NCBI GenBank assembly: GCA_904420175.1
Contig: CAJFUF010000003.1
Coordinates: 1-36,858, forward strand
Length of the DNA: 36,858 nt
Direction of reading: 5' to 3'
DNA from: Candidatus Schneewindia gallinarum
Lineage (GTDB): Bacteria; Bacillota; Clostridia; Oscillospirales; Ruminococcaceae
Below, in pieces: positions 15,617 through 22,990 of the stretch (positions within the stretch are counted from its first letter, which is position 1; the number at the start of each line of letters is the position of its first letter). A program made the translations under genes and the position numbers. A model generated the notes under the pieces. The model searched no databases. It saw only the letters and a program-made list of their open reading frames with translations, and was not told where the DNA came from.

Positions 15617-16296
15617 TTGATTTCAACCCCGCCAAACGCGCACACACCGCTGACATACACTGTGGGCGCGTTTTCAGGCAACTCGCCCATCATCAGCCGT
15701 TTGCAGGACATCCCGCCAAAGATCGGTGTGTTGTGGGTAACGACTTTCACTGTGGTGGGCAGGTAGATGGTAATGCCGCCGAACACGGCGCTGACATCAA
15801 TCACCACATCCTTCTCAATAATCGCTGCGCGCAGGTCCAGTTCCACCCCGCCGAACACGGCGCTGCACTCCGCCCCTTCAAAGGGTTCTGCCGGGTAAAA
15901 CGCTTTCTGGCTGCCAAATACTGCGCTGTAGTTTTTTCCGTCGCCCGGGTTCGCCTGCCGCACCTGCTTCAGCTTTCCCCGGATATGGGTGCCAAACACA
16001 ATGAACAGCCCGACCACAATCAGTACCACCGGGAAAATCAGCTTCAGGACAAGCTCGAACGTAATGACATCCTGCCTTGCAAGCAGCAGTGCCACACCTA
16101 CCAGCGCGCCGATGACATTGGCGATACCGGGCCCGTCGGTAAACATGCTGACCAGACACGGGATGATAATGAACAGCGTCCACCATCCTTTAAAGAAAAC
16201 GGAAATCTGCCACAGGCCAAGGACATTGCCTGCAAAAATGACACCCAGTGCCACCAGTGCAAGGCCAATGATAATACTGCCGATACGGTTTTTCAT
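15613..16296 (-). CDS. LiaF-like envelope protein
   Basis: 227 residues. The N-terminal part has four hydrophobic segments (about 7-110; the first, SIIIGLALVALGVIF, is typical of the LiaI/LiaF transmembrane region). The C-terminal domain carries repeated SAVFGG/ FGGVEL/ FGGITIYLP motifs, the cell-wall-active-antibiotics-response (LiaF C-terminal) signature. In Bacillus LiaF inhibits the LiaRS system, but no LiaRS is present here, so a sensing role is inference. It is the first gene of a two-gene unit with DUF4097, with its own promoter and a hairpin just ahead of its ribosome site. Confidence 0.85.
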   Translation of the reverse strand: MKNRIGSIIIGLALVALGVIFAGNVLGLWQISVFFKGWWTLFIIIPCLVSMFTDGPGIANVIGALVGVALLLARQDVITFELVLKLIFPVVLIVVGLFIVFGTHIRGKLKQVRQANPGDGKNYSAVFGSQKAFYPAEPFEGAECSAVFGGVELDLRAAIIEKDVVIDVSAVFGGITIYLPTTVKVVTHNTPIFGGMSCKRLMMGELPENAPTVYVSGVCAFGGVEIK

Positions 16297-16310
16297 AAAA
16301 TCATCCTTCC

Positions 16311-16333
16311 TCTGCCGCCCTTTCGGCGGCAGA
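16311..16333 (-). promoter_or_regulatory. Hairpin in leader of LiaF-like gene
   Basis: TCTGCCGCC (16311-16319) pairs with GGCGGCAGA (16325-16333) around 5 nt. On the minus-strand mRNA it ends right at the GGAAGGATG ribosome site, so it could modulate translation or protect the 5' end. Confidence 0.5.
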
Positions 16334-16355
16334 ACACATAGATTGTGCCGTACCC

Positions 16356-16385
16356 ATTATACCGCGGCGGCGGATGGTCTGTAAA
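16356..16385 (-). promoter_or_regulatory. Promoter of LiaF-like/DUF4097 unit
   Basis: Minus-strand TTTACA (16380-16385), 18-nt spacer, TATAAT (16356-16361). Confidence 0.65.
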
Positions 16386-16420
16386 CCCCTTGCACGAGAA
16401 GCAGCGGAATGAAGTTTCCC

Positions 16421-16449
16421 TTGTCACTTTTTCCGGCTTATGATACAAT
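16421..16449 (+). promoter_or_regulatory. Promoter of small membrane protein gene
   Basis: TTGTCA (16421-16426), 17-nt spacer, TACAAT (16444-16449), 33 nt before the ATG at 16483. Confidence 0.7.
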
Positions 16450-16482
16450 GAAGCCAACACAAAAGGAAAAGAGGGAGGCACC

Positions 16483-17049
16483 ATGCCTGAGGAATTGGTA
16501 CCGGTCATCTCGGAGGGGCTGTTCGGTGTCGCAGCGGGGTTCAGCATTCTTTTTTCCCTGCTTAACTGTTTTTTCGGCTATAAACTGCGGAAGCTGTGGA
16601 TTGCCCTGTTCGGCTTTCTTCTGGGTTTCTTCATCGGTTTCGCCGTTGTCACAGTGGTGGCGGGCGGCGGCACCGCAGTCGGTGTACTTATCGGTGCGGC
16701 GGCGGGATTGCTGTGCGGCCTGCTGGCCTATAAAATTTACCGGCTGGGCATGTTTCTGTGGTGTGCCGGCTGCACATTCACGGTGGTCTGCCCGTTCATT
16801 TATCAGGCGGGCGGCGCAGACTGGCTTGCCGTCACGGTGGGCCTTCTTGCAGGGCTTGTGGTGGGCGTGCTGGTACTAAAGTTTATGCGCGCCATTACCA
16901 TTGCAACCACCGCCGTCAGCGGCGGATGGAACGCCGCGCGGCAGACGCTGGCCCTGTTTTCCATTACAGACCTTGCCTGGACACTGCCTGTGGCTGTGCT
17001 GCTTGTCCTGCTTGGTATCGCGGTGCAGTTAAAAACAACAGAAGCCTAA
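16483..17049 (+). CDS. DUF4203/TMEM198-like membrane protein
   Basis: 188 residues, about seven short Gly/Ala/Val-rich membrane helices (FGYKLRKLWIALFGFLLGFF, then GVLIGAAAGLLCGLLAYKIY, then GLLAGLVVGVLVLKF). This fits the DUF4203/TMEM198 architecture, whose function in bacteria is unknown. A good GAGGGAGG ribosome site and promoter precede it, and a bidirectional terminator follows. It is monocistronic and faces cotJC. Not related to the LiaF-like unit except by the shared divergent promoter region. Confidence 0.75.
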   Translation: MPEELVPVISEGLFGVAAGFSILFSLLNCFFGYKLRKLWIALFGFLLGFFIGFAVVTVVAGGGTAVGVLIGAAAGLLCGLLAYKIYRLGMFLWCAGCTFTVVCPFIYQAGGADWLAVTVGLLAGLVVGVLVLKFMRAITIATTAVSGGWNAARQTLALFSITDLAWTLPVAVLLVLLGIAVQLKTTEA

Positions 17050-17103
17050 CAGCCGGGGCAGTCCGCGTCTGCCCCTGTTCTTTTTAACCAACTGCCGGAT
17101 AGC

Positions 17104-17135
17104 AAAAGGGAGCGACCTGCAGGCCGCTCCCTTTT
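17104..17135. terminator. Bidirectional terminator
   Basis: AAAAGGGAGCG (17104-17114) pairs with CGCTCCCTTTT (17125-17135), between convergent genes ending at 17049 and 17151. Confidence 0.85.
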
Positions 17136-17150
17136 ATTCGTTTTGCCGGG

Positions 17151-17759
17151 TTATCTCGGGCGTTTTCGGTCAAATTCCGGGTTGATGGCGTAGAAATTCT
17201 TGGAGTTCAGGTTGTCCTGCACCTTACGTAATGCCTCGCCAAAACGCTGGAAGTGGACGATCTCCCTTTCGCGCAGGTATTTAATAGGATCCCGAATCTC
17301 CGGGTCCTTAATCATACGCAGGATATTGTCGTAGGTGGTTCTGGCCTTCTGCTCTGCCGCCATGTCCTCCGTCAAATCGGTGATGGCGTCGCCCTTGGAC
17401 GCAAAGCACACGCTTGTAAACGGCATACCCGATGCGGCGCACGGCCACAGGCCTGTGGTGTGATCCACAAAATAGGTGGCAAGGCCTGAATCGGCAATCT
17501 GTTGCGGAGTCAGGTCCTTTGTCAGCTGGTAGACTATGGCGCTGACCATCTCCATGTGGGCCAGTTCTTCCGTGCCGATATCGGTCAGCGTGCCCACCAC
17601 ATCCTTGTAGGGCATGGTGTAGCGCTGAGATAAATACCGCATAGAGGCTGCGAGTTCACCATCGGGGCCGCCGAATTGTGTTATAATAATTTGGGCGGCC
17701 TTGGCGTTGGGTGTGGTAATCCTTACCGGGTACTGCAGTTTCTTCTCATAATTCCACAT
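17151..17759 (-). CDS. cotJC: Spore coat protein CotJC (manganese catalase-like)
   Basis: 202 residues of the ferritin-like dimanganese catalase family. Metal ligands visible: Glu35 (GPDGELAAS), Glu65-x2-His68 (TEELAHME) and a C-terminal REREIVHFQRF ExxH pair. CotJC is a spore-coat component of the CotJ complex made in the mother cell; whether it has catalase activity varies among species, but the ligands are intact here. It follows cotJB with a 3-nt gap and has a GAGGATT ribosome site. Confidence 0.96.
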   Translation of the reverse strand: MWNYEKKLQYPVRITTPNAKAAQIIITQFGGPDGELAASMRYLSQRYTMPYKDVVGTLTDIGTEELAHMEMVSAIVYQLTKDLTPQQIADSGLATYFVDHTTGLWPCAASGMPFTSVCFASKGDAITDLTEDMAAEQKARTTYDNILRMIKDPEIRDPIKYLREREIVHFQRFGEALRKVQDNLNSKNFYAINPEFDRKRPR

Positions 17760-17762
17760 ACG

Positions 17763-18017
17763 CTAATCCTCCACATACCAGGGCCACGGCTCTTTCGTCC
17801 ATGTCCACGTTCCCGAAGCTGTGTCCACGCCCTCCACAGTCAGGGGGCCGAACTGCTGTTCGTACTGCTTCGTCAGCTGTTTTTTCAGCAGCTTGTATTT
17901 TTCAAAATAACACAGGGCCTCGGCATTGTCCGGATGGCTGTCTAAAAATAATTTGACGTCGTCAATGGCGAAAGAGGCCGCCTGGACCTTGCGGAGCATC
18001 GCTTCCCTCTCAGTCAT
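17763..18017 (-). CDS. cotJB: Spore coat protein CotJB
   Basis: 84 residues matching CotJB: REAMLRKVQAASFAIDDVKL, then LDSHPDNAEALCYFEKYKLL and a C-terminal WTWTKEPWPWYVED. Together with CotJA and CotJC it is incorporated into the inner spore coat. The ATG overlaps the end of cotJA by 8 nt and lies in the expected gene order, so translational coupling is likely. Confidence 0.95.
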   Translation of the reverse strand: MTEREAMLRKVQAASFAIDDVKLFLDSHPDNAEALCYFEKYKLLKKQLTKQYEQQFGPLTVEGVDTASGTWTWTKEPWPWYVED

Positions 18018-18234
18018 TGTCCGTCACCCCCCAGCCTTTGAAGGGCAGAACCAGCTCCGGGAAAATGGTTCCGGCACTCATGCCCTGCTCTGCGTCGAAG
18101 GGTTCTTTCCACTGCTGCATGGGCACGTAGGCCATGGCCAGCGGAAGGTCGTCGATGGGGGTGCTGCCGCCCGCCGTACTGCGGCGTTCCATGTCCATCG
18201 GACGGCCGAAATAAATGGATTTGCACTCTTCCAC
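18010..18234 (-). CDS. cotJA: Spore coat-associated protein CotJA
   Basis: 74 residues from a GTG start with AAAGGAG nine bases upstream. The middle segment LPLAMAYVPMQQWKEPFDAE with GLPFD-like GTIFPELVLPF is the CotJA hallmark. First gene of cotJABC. A mother-cell sigma-E promoter is expected upstream on the minus strand; I could not identify a convincing one in the 130-nt gap before the GNAT gene. A CATACAAT sequence occurs at 18263 but on the wrong strand. Confidence 0.93.
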   Translation of the reverse strand: MEECKSIYFGRPMDMERRSTAGGSTPIDDLPLAMAYVPMQQWKEPFDAEQGMSAGTIFPELVLPFKGWGVTDND

Positions 18235-18368
18235 GTTACGTTCTCCTTTGCTGTTATTTACGCATACAATGCGCAGCGGGCGTATCCCGCCTTAACACAT
18301 TTTATGTTTTCGCTTTCAATCGGTTCGCCCACGGGCGACAAGATAAATTATATAGAAAGAGGTATCCT

Positions 18369-18863
18369 ATGAAAGAGCAAGAAAAACACACCTTTACCAT
18401 CCGTCCCGCCTGCAGGGAGGACGCCGCACTTGTTTTTTATTTCATCCGCCAGATTGCCATTTACGAGCACATGCTGGACGAGGTGAAAAACACGGAGGAG
18501 ATGGTCCGAAAGGTTGTCTTTGACGAAAAGCATGCCGAGGCGGTAATCGCCGAAGAGGACGGAAAGCCCGTCGGCTTTGCCCTGTTTTTTACCACCTACT
18601 CCACTTTCGTGGGCAGGCCCGGCATCCATCTGGAGGATCTGTTCGTGGAGAAGGAACACCGTGGCAAGGGCTACGGCAAGCTGCTGCTTCAGCATGTTGC
18701 AAAACTTGCTGTGGAGCGGGGCTGCGGCAGACTTGAGTGGTGCTGCCTCGACTGGAATGAGCCGTCCCTGCGCTTCTATCGCAGCCTCGGCGCCTCCTCC
18801 CTTGACGAGTGGATTGATTTCCGCCTTCAGGGGGACACGCTGAAAAAGGTCGCTGGGCGCTAG
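18369..18863 (+). CDS. GNAT-family N-acetyltransferase
   Basis: 164 residues with the acetyl-CoA pyrophosphate loop EHRGKGYGKLLLQHV at about 96-110, preceded by the beta4 segment IHLEDLFVEKE and followed by RLEWCCLDWNEPSLRFYRSLGA, typical of the spermine/diamine acetyltransferase (SAT-like) branch. Cytoplasmic. The substrate may be a polyamine or small amine, not certain. A GAGGTATCCT ribosome site precedes the ATG. It is divergent from cotJABC. Confidence 0.92.
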   Translation: MKEQEKHTFTIRPACREDAALVFYFIRQIAIYEHMLDEVKNTEEMVRKVVFDEKHAEAVIAEEDGKPVGFALFFTTYSTFVGRPGIHLEDLFVEKEHRGKGYGKLLLQHVAKLAVERGCGRLEWCCLDWNEPSLRFYRSLGASSLDEWIDFRLQGDTLKKVAGR

Positions 18864-18869
18864 GTTTTC

Positions 18870-18898
18870 TTGACACGTTTTGGCGGGGACGGTACAAT
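18870..18898 (+). promoter_or_regulatory. Near-consensus sigma-A promoter
   Basis: TTGACA (18870-18875), exactly 17 nt, TACAAT (18893-18898). It is the best promoter in the window, 30 nt before the GT2 ATG. Confidence 0.88.
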
Positions 18899-18927
18899 AA
18901 CCCTAGAAAGAAAAAGGAGATTCCCTC

Positions 18928-19884
18928 ATGAATGACACCCTGTATTTGGTTATCCCCTGCTACAATGAGGAGGAAGCCCTGCCGGAGACTGCCCGGCAGC
19001 TAAAGGAAAAAATGGACGAGTATATTGAGGCGGGCACCGTGTCGAAGGACAGCAAAATCCTGTTTGTCAACGACGGTTCCAAGGACGGCACCTGGGCGCT
19101 GATCCAGTCCCTGTGCGATCAGGACCCCCTGTTTGCCGGGGTATGCCTGTCGCGGAACCGGGGGCACCAGAATGCATTGTTGGCCGGCCTTATGACGGCG
19201 AAGGATCACGCGGACGTCGCCATCTCCCTTGACGCGGACCTGCAGGATGATATCCACGCCATGGACCGGATGTTGATGCAGTACTACGCAGGGCATGATG
19301 TCGTTTACGGCGTGCGCTCCTCCCGCAAAAAGGACACGTTTTTCAAGCGACACTCGGCGCAGGGCTTTTACAGGCTGATGCGGGCGTTGGGCGTGGATGT
19401 GGTGTATAACCACGCAGACTACCGGCTGATGAGCAGGCGCGCGTTGGAAGGGCTGGCGGAGTTTGACGAGGTGAACCTGTTCCTGCGGGGTATTGTGCCG
19501 CTGATAGGTTTTCCCTCCACCACTGTGGATTATGAGCGGGGCAAGCGCATTGCCGGGGAAAGCAAATACCCCTTTAAAAAAATGCTTTCTTTTGCACTGG
19601 ACGGCATCACGTCCTTCAGCATCAAGCCCTTAAAGCTGATTACAAGCCTTGGCATCCTCATCTTTGTCGTCAGCCTTATTATGGTTATCTGGGCGCTGGT
19701 GGCCTACTTCAGCGGCTGGACGGTGTCCGGCTGGACGTCCATTCTGGCCTCTATCTGGATGATTGGCGGCATTCAGCTGCTGTGCCTCGGCGTCATTGGG
19801 CAGTATGTCGGTAAAATCTATGGGGAGGCCAAGCACCGGCCCCGGTACCTGATTTCTGAAACGATTATTCATAAGCGGCCTTAG
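18928..19884 (+). CDS. GT2 glycosyltransferase (GtrB/DPM1-like, polyprenyl-phosphate glycosyltransferase)
   Basis: 318 residues. The catalytic domain shows IPCYNEEEALPETAR (9-23), FVNDGSKDGTW (46-56), CLSRNRGHQNALLAG and SLDADLQDD (100-108), with the DAD motif binding the nucleotide-sugar metal. Two C-terminal membrane helices (about 235-300) fit the GtrB/YfdH branch, which loads glucose or a similar sugar on undecaprenyl phosphate. AAAAAGGAG precedes the ATG. The NAD synthetase gene starts 10 nt later on the same transcript, an odd pair functionally. Confidence 0.93.
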   Translation: MNDTLYLVIPCYNEEEALPETARQLKEKMDEYIEAGTVSKDSKILFVNDGSKDGTWALIQSLCDQDPLFAGVCLSRNRGHQNALLAGLMTAKDHADVAISLDADLQDDIHAMDRMLMQYYAGHDVVYGVRSSRKKDTFFKRHSAQGFYRLMRALGVDVVYNHADYRLMSRRALEGLAEFDEVNLFLRGIVPLIGFPSTTVDYERGKRIAGESKYPFKKMLSFALDGITSFSIKPLKLITSLGILIFVVSLIMVIWALVAYFSGWTVSGWTSILASIWMIGGIQLLCLGVIGQYVGKIYGEAKHRPRYLISETIIHKRP

Positions 19885-19894
19885 GAGGAGAAAT

Positions 19895-21799
19895 ATGAAA
19901 GACGGATTTTTAAAGGTTGCCTGCGCCACACCTGCCATCCGTGTGGCGGATACAGACTACAACGCAGGACAGATTACAGACCTGATTGGCCGGGCGGCTG
20001 AGGCCGGGGCAAAGCTTGTTTTGTTTCCCGAGCTGTGCGTGACCGGCTACACCTGCGGCGATTTGTTTTTGCAGCGCACCCTGAAGGATGGGGCGCTGGA
20101 CGCTCTTCACCGCATTGCTGAGGCAACCGGGGGAAGCGGCCTGGTTGCTGTGGTGGGCTGCCCGCTGGAAGTGCAGGACAAGCTTTATAACTGCGCCGCC
20201 GTGCTGTCGGGCGGGCGGGTGCTCGGCGTTGTGCCCAAAACATTCGTCCCGAACTACGGCGAGTTTTATGAGCTGCGGCACTTTTCCCCCGCCCCGGCGG
20301 AGACCGGTGTTATCCGGCTGTGGGGACAGGAGGTGCCCTTCGGCACAAGGCTGCTGTTCCGGCAGGAGGAAATGCCGGAGTTCACACTGGCGGCAGAAAT
20401 CTGTGAGGATGTGTGGGTCCCCTGCCCGCCCAGCACCGATCACTGCCGGGCCGGCGCCACGGTTATTGTCAACCCGTCCGCCAGCGACGAAATCATTGGG
20501 AAAAGCGACTACCGGCGCAGCCTGATGAGAAGCCAGTCCGCTCGGCTGCTGTGCGGGTACCTGTACGCCGACTGCGGCGAGGGGGAATCCACCACCGACC
20601 TTGTTTTCGCAGGGCACAACCTGATTGCGGAAAACGGCAGCATCCTTGCCGAAAGCGGGCTGTTTACCACCGGCCTTACCGTGACAGAGCTGGACTTACA
20701 GCGCCTGAAACAGGAGCGGGCGCGTCAGAACACCTTCTCCCCCTCCTGCGGCGGCTACACGGTTGTCCCCTTCTCCCTTCCGGTGGAGGAGACACGCCTG
20801 ACGCGGCCGGTGGCAAAATCCCCCTTCGTACCCGCAGAGGGGAAAGACCTGGGAGAACGGTGTGAGACGATTCTGTCCCTTCAGGCCACCGGGCTGAAAA
20901 AGCGGCTGGCACACACCGGCTGTAAAACGGCGGTGCTTGGCATTTCCGGTGGGCTTGACTCCACCTTGGCGCTGCTGGTGGCTGTGCGGGCCATGGATGC
21001 CCTTGGCAGAAGCCGGAAAGATATTGTTGCGGTGACCATGCCCTGTTTTGGAACCACCGCCCGGACAAAGAGCAATGCCATGACCCTGGCTGAACAGCTT
21101 GGCGTCACCCTGCAAAGCGTGGACATTGCAGACGCGGTACGCATTCATTTCGGCGACATCGGCCAGCGGGAGGATGTGCACGACGTAACCTTTGAAAATG
21201 CGCAGGCGAGGGAGCGCACCCAGGTGCTGATGGATCTGGCCAACCGGCTGGGCGGCCTGGTCATCGGCACAGGCGACCTGTCGGAGCTGGCGCTGGGTTT
21301 TGCCACCTATAACGGGGATCACATGTCCATGTACGGGGTGAATGCCTCCGTCCCGAAAACGCTGGTCCGGCACCTGACCCGGTATGAGGCAGAGCGTCTC
21401 GGCGGGCAGGCAAGGGACACGCTGCTGGACATTCTGGACACGCCGGTCAGCCCGGAGCTGCTTCCCCTTGTGGACGGGGAGGTTGTCCAAAAAACGGAAA
21501 ACATTGTCGGTCCCTACGAGCTGCACGACTTCTTCCTGTATTACATGCTGCGCTTCGGTTTTTCCCCCAAAAAAATCTACCGGCTGGCAAAGTACGCCTT
21601 CCAGGGTGAGTATGAGGACGGTGTGATTCTGCACTGGCTTAAGATGTTTTACCGCCGCTTCTTCTCCCAGCAGTTTAAGCGCTCCTGCCTGCCGGACGGG
21701 CCGAAAGTGGGCACTGTGGCGTTGTCCCCCCGGGGCGACTGGCGCATGCCCAGCGACGCGTGTGCGGCACTGTGGCTGAACGAGTTGGAATCCCTGTAA
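19895..21799 (+). CDS. nadE: Glutamine-dependent NAD+ synthetase
   Basis: 634 residues, typical for the long two-domain form. N-terminal nitrilase-type glutaminase with catalytic Glu46 (FPELCVTGY), Lys115 (VPKTFVPNYGEFYE) and Cys170 (EICEDVW). C-terminal ATP-PPase with the P-loop SGGLDS at 351-356, which adenylates nicotinate adenine dinucleotide and amidates it with tunnelled ammonia. AGGAGG lies seven bases before the ATG. It is co-transcribed with the GT2 gene and ends in a strong bidirectional terminator. Confidence 0.97.
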   Translation: MKDGFLKVACATPAIRVADTDYNAGQITDLIGRAAEAGAKLVLFPELCVTGYTCGDLFLQRTLKDGALDALHRIAEATGGSGLVAVVGCPLEVQDKLYNCAAVLSGGRVLGVVPKTFVPNYGEFYELRHFSPAPAETGVIRLWGQEVPFGTRLLFRQEEMPEFTLAAEICEDVWVPCPPSTDHCRAGATVIVNPSASDEIIGKSDYRRSLMRSQSARLLCGYLYADCGEGESTTDLVFAGHNLIAENGSILAESGLFTTGLTVTELDLQRLKQERARQNTFSPSCGGYTVVPFSLPVEETRLTRPVAKSPFVPAEGKDLGERCETILSLQATGLKKRLAHTGCKTAVLGISGGLDSTLALLVAVRAMDALGRSRKDIVAVTMPCFGTTARTKSNAMTLAEQLGVTLQSVDIADAVRIHFGDIGQREDVHDVTFENAQARERTQVLMDLANRLGGLVIGTGDLSELALGFATYNGDHMSMYGVNASVPKTLVRHLTRYEAERLGGQARDTLLDILDTPVSPELLPLVDGEVVQKTENIVGPYELHDFFLYYMLRFGFSPKKIYRLAKYAFQGEYEDGVILHWLKMFYRRFFSQQFKRSCLPDGPKVGTVALSPRGDWRMPSDACAALWLNELESL

Positions 21800-21808
21800 A
21801 TCAAAACC

Positions 21809-21839
21809 GGAAAGGGCCGCCCGCAGGGCGGCCCTTTCC
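21809..21839. terminator. Bidirectional terminator
   Basis: A perfect 14-bp stem (21809-21822, 21826-21839) with GCA loop separates nadE from the convergent gene ending at 21840. Confidence 0.88.
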
Positions 21840-22193
21840 TTATTCCAGGATTTCATGAAGCAAAGGAAAGTTGAACAGCAGGGTGCGATCCTCCCCTTTT
21901 TTTGCACATTTGCGGATGGGGCCCACATTCCTGATATTCAGCACGTTTAAGCTATCCTCCGGTGCGTCCAGCACAATGTCGGTCACGTCCCGAAACCGCA
22001 CGCCGCTGCCGCCGATGTCATTCCCGTCAAGGGAAAAAACATTCAGCCGCCTGCTCTGCCCCTTTAAATACAGGTTGGTGCCTGTCAACACGCACTGTCC
22101 GGTGGTATCCAGCTTTTCAAGTTCTGTGCTGAAACGGTAAAAGGCCGACAGGCCCTGTTGCTCCGACTGCTTCTCCTTAAAATAACCGCGCAT
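21840..22193 (-). CDS. Hypothetical protein
   Basis: 117 residues from ATG 22193, chosen because AAGGAGG lies eight bases upstream; the frame stays open to 22451 but that part has no ribosome site and odd composition. It looks like a small soluble alpha/beta protein: GQCVLTGTNLYLKGQSRRLN followed by FRDVTDIVLDAPEDSLNVLN has short strand patterns. No signal or membrane segment. I do not recognise the family. Its stop directly abuts the nadE terminator. It is divergent from the flavin reductase-like gene. Confidence 0.65.
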   Translation of the reverse strand: MRGYFKEKQSEQQGLSAFYRFSTELEKLDTTGQCVLTGTNLYLKGQSRRLNVFSLDGNDIGGSGVRFRDVTDIVLDAPEDSLNVLNIRNVGPIRKCAKKGEDRTLLFNFPLLHEILE

Positions 22194-22257
22194 TCCCGCC
22201 CCTCCTTCACTCTGATAACCCATTGTATGGCCTTTCCCTGAAAAGTGTGTTTTTCCC

Positions 22258-22286
22258 TTGTCCACCCTGCGGCATTCCGCTATAAT
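22258..22286 (+). promoter_or_regulatory. Promoter of flavin reductase-like gene
   Basis: TTGTCC (22258-22263), 17-nt spacer, TATAAT (22281-22286), 32 nt before the TTG start. Confidence 0.7.
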
Positions 22287-22317
22287 GGAAATAGTTTTAT
22301 GAAAAGGAGCGGCTGTT

Positions 22318-22944
22318 TTGGAAAAGCTTATCTGGAGGGGCGGCGCGCTGCTGGCCCCGCTGTGCCCGGCCCTTGTCACCTGCGGCACCATGGAAAACCC
22401 GAATGTGCTGACTGTGGCGTGGACAGGCATTGTCAACACCCTTCCGCCCAAGACCTATATCTCCGTCCGGCCGGAGCGTCACTCCTACGGCCTGATTGAG
22501 CAAAGCGGAGAATTTGTCATCAATCTGCCCACTGCCGCCCTGCTGCGGGCTGTGGATTTCTGCGGTGTCCGCTCCGGCCGGGATATGGATAAATTTGCGG
22601 CTGCCGGGCTGACGCCGGCCCCCTCCGGCCTGCGCTGCCCGCTGATTGACGAAAGCCCCCTGTGCCTGGAGTGCCGGGTGACGGACAAGCTGGAGCTTGG
22701 CTCCCACACCATGTTTTTAGCGGATATTTTAGCGACGCGGGTGGACCCGTCGCTGGTGGACAGGCAGGGCAAGCTTCACCTTGACCGGTGCGGCCTTGCA
22801 GCTTTTGCCCATGGGGAGTATTTTGCGCTGGGTGAAAAGCTGGGCACCTTCGGCTTTTCCGTTAAAAAAAAGGCGAAAAAAGGGCGCGGGCAGGGGCCGC
22901 GTGAAAGCCGGAGACGCCGGGATGGACGCAAGGGGCATCGGTAA
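22318..22944 (+). CDS. Flavin reductase-like / flavoredoxin-family protein
   Basis: 208 residues from TTG 22318, with AAAGGAGCGG upstream. The domain follows the flavin reductase-like FMN-binding family: PALVTCGTMENPNVLTVAWT, then PPKTYISVRPERHSYGLIEQ, EFVINLP, and a GSHTMFLADIL strand. These small FMN proteins act as flavoredoxins or NAD(P)H:flavin reductases in the cytoplasm. The C-terminal ~25 residues are very basic (KKKAKKGRG, RRRRDGRKGHR), which is not part of the family core and may bind nucleic acid or be a disordered tail. Confidence 0.88.
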   Translation: MEKLIWRGGALLAPLCPALVTCGTMENPNVLTVAWTGIVNTLPPKTYISVRPERHSYGLIEQSGEFVINLPTAALLRAVDFCGVRSGRDMDKFAAAGLTPAPSGLRCPLIDESPLCLECRVTDKLELGSHTMFLADILATRVDPSLVDRQGKLHLDRCGLAAFAHGEYFALGEKLGTFGFSVKKKAKKGRGQGPRESRRRRDGRKGHR

Positions 22945-22950
22945 TGCTGC

Positions 22951-22985
22951 AAAAGGGACACCGTACAATTCACGGCGTCCCTTTT
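22951..22985. terminator. Bidirectional terminator
   Basis: AAAAGGGAC (22951-22959) pairs with GTCCCTTTT (22977-22985), with additional CCG/CGG pairing inside, between convergent genes. Confidence 0.8.
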
Positions 22986-22990
22986 CTTCA

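Noticed and set aside
18263-18270. CATACAAT, a sigma-E -10-like sequence near cotJA
   Set aside because: It is on the plus strand, pointing away from cotJABC, and has no matching -35.
19910-21928. Several long open frames antisense to nadE
   Set aside because: nadE carries complete catalytic motifs and a promoter; the antisense frames have shadow-type composition.
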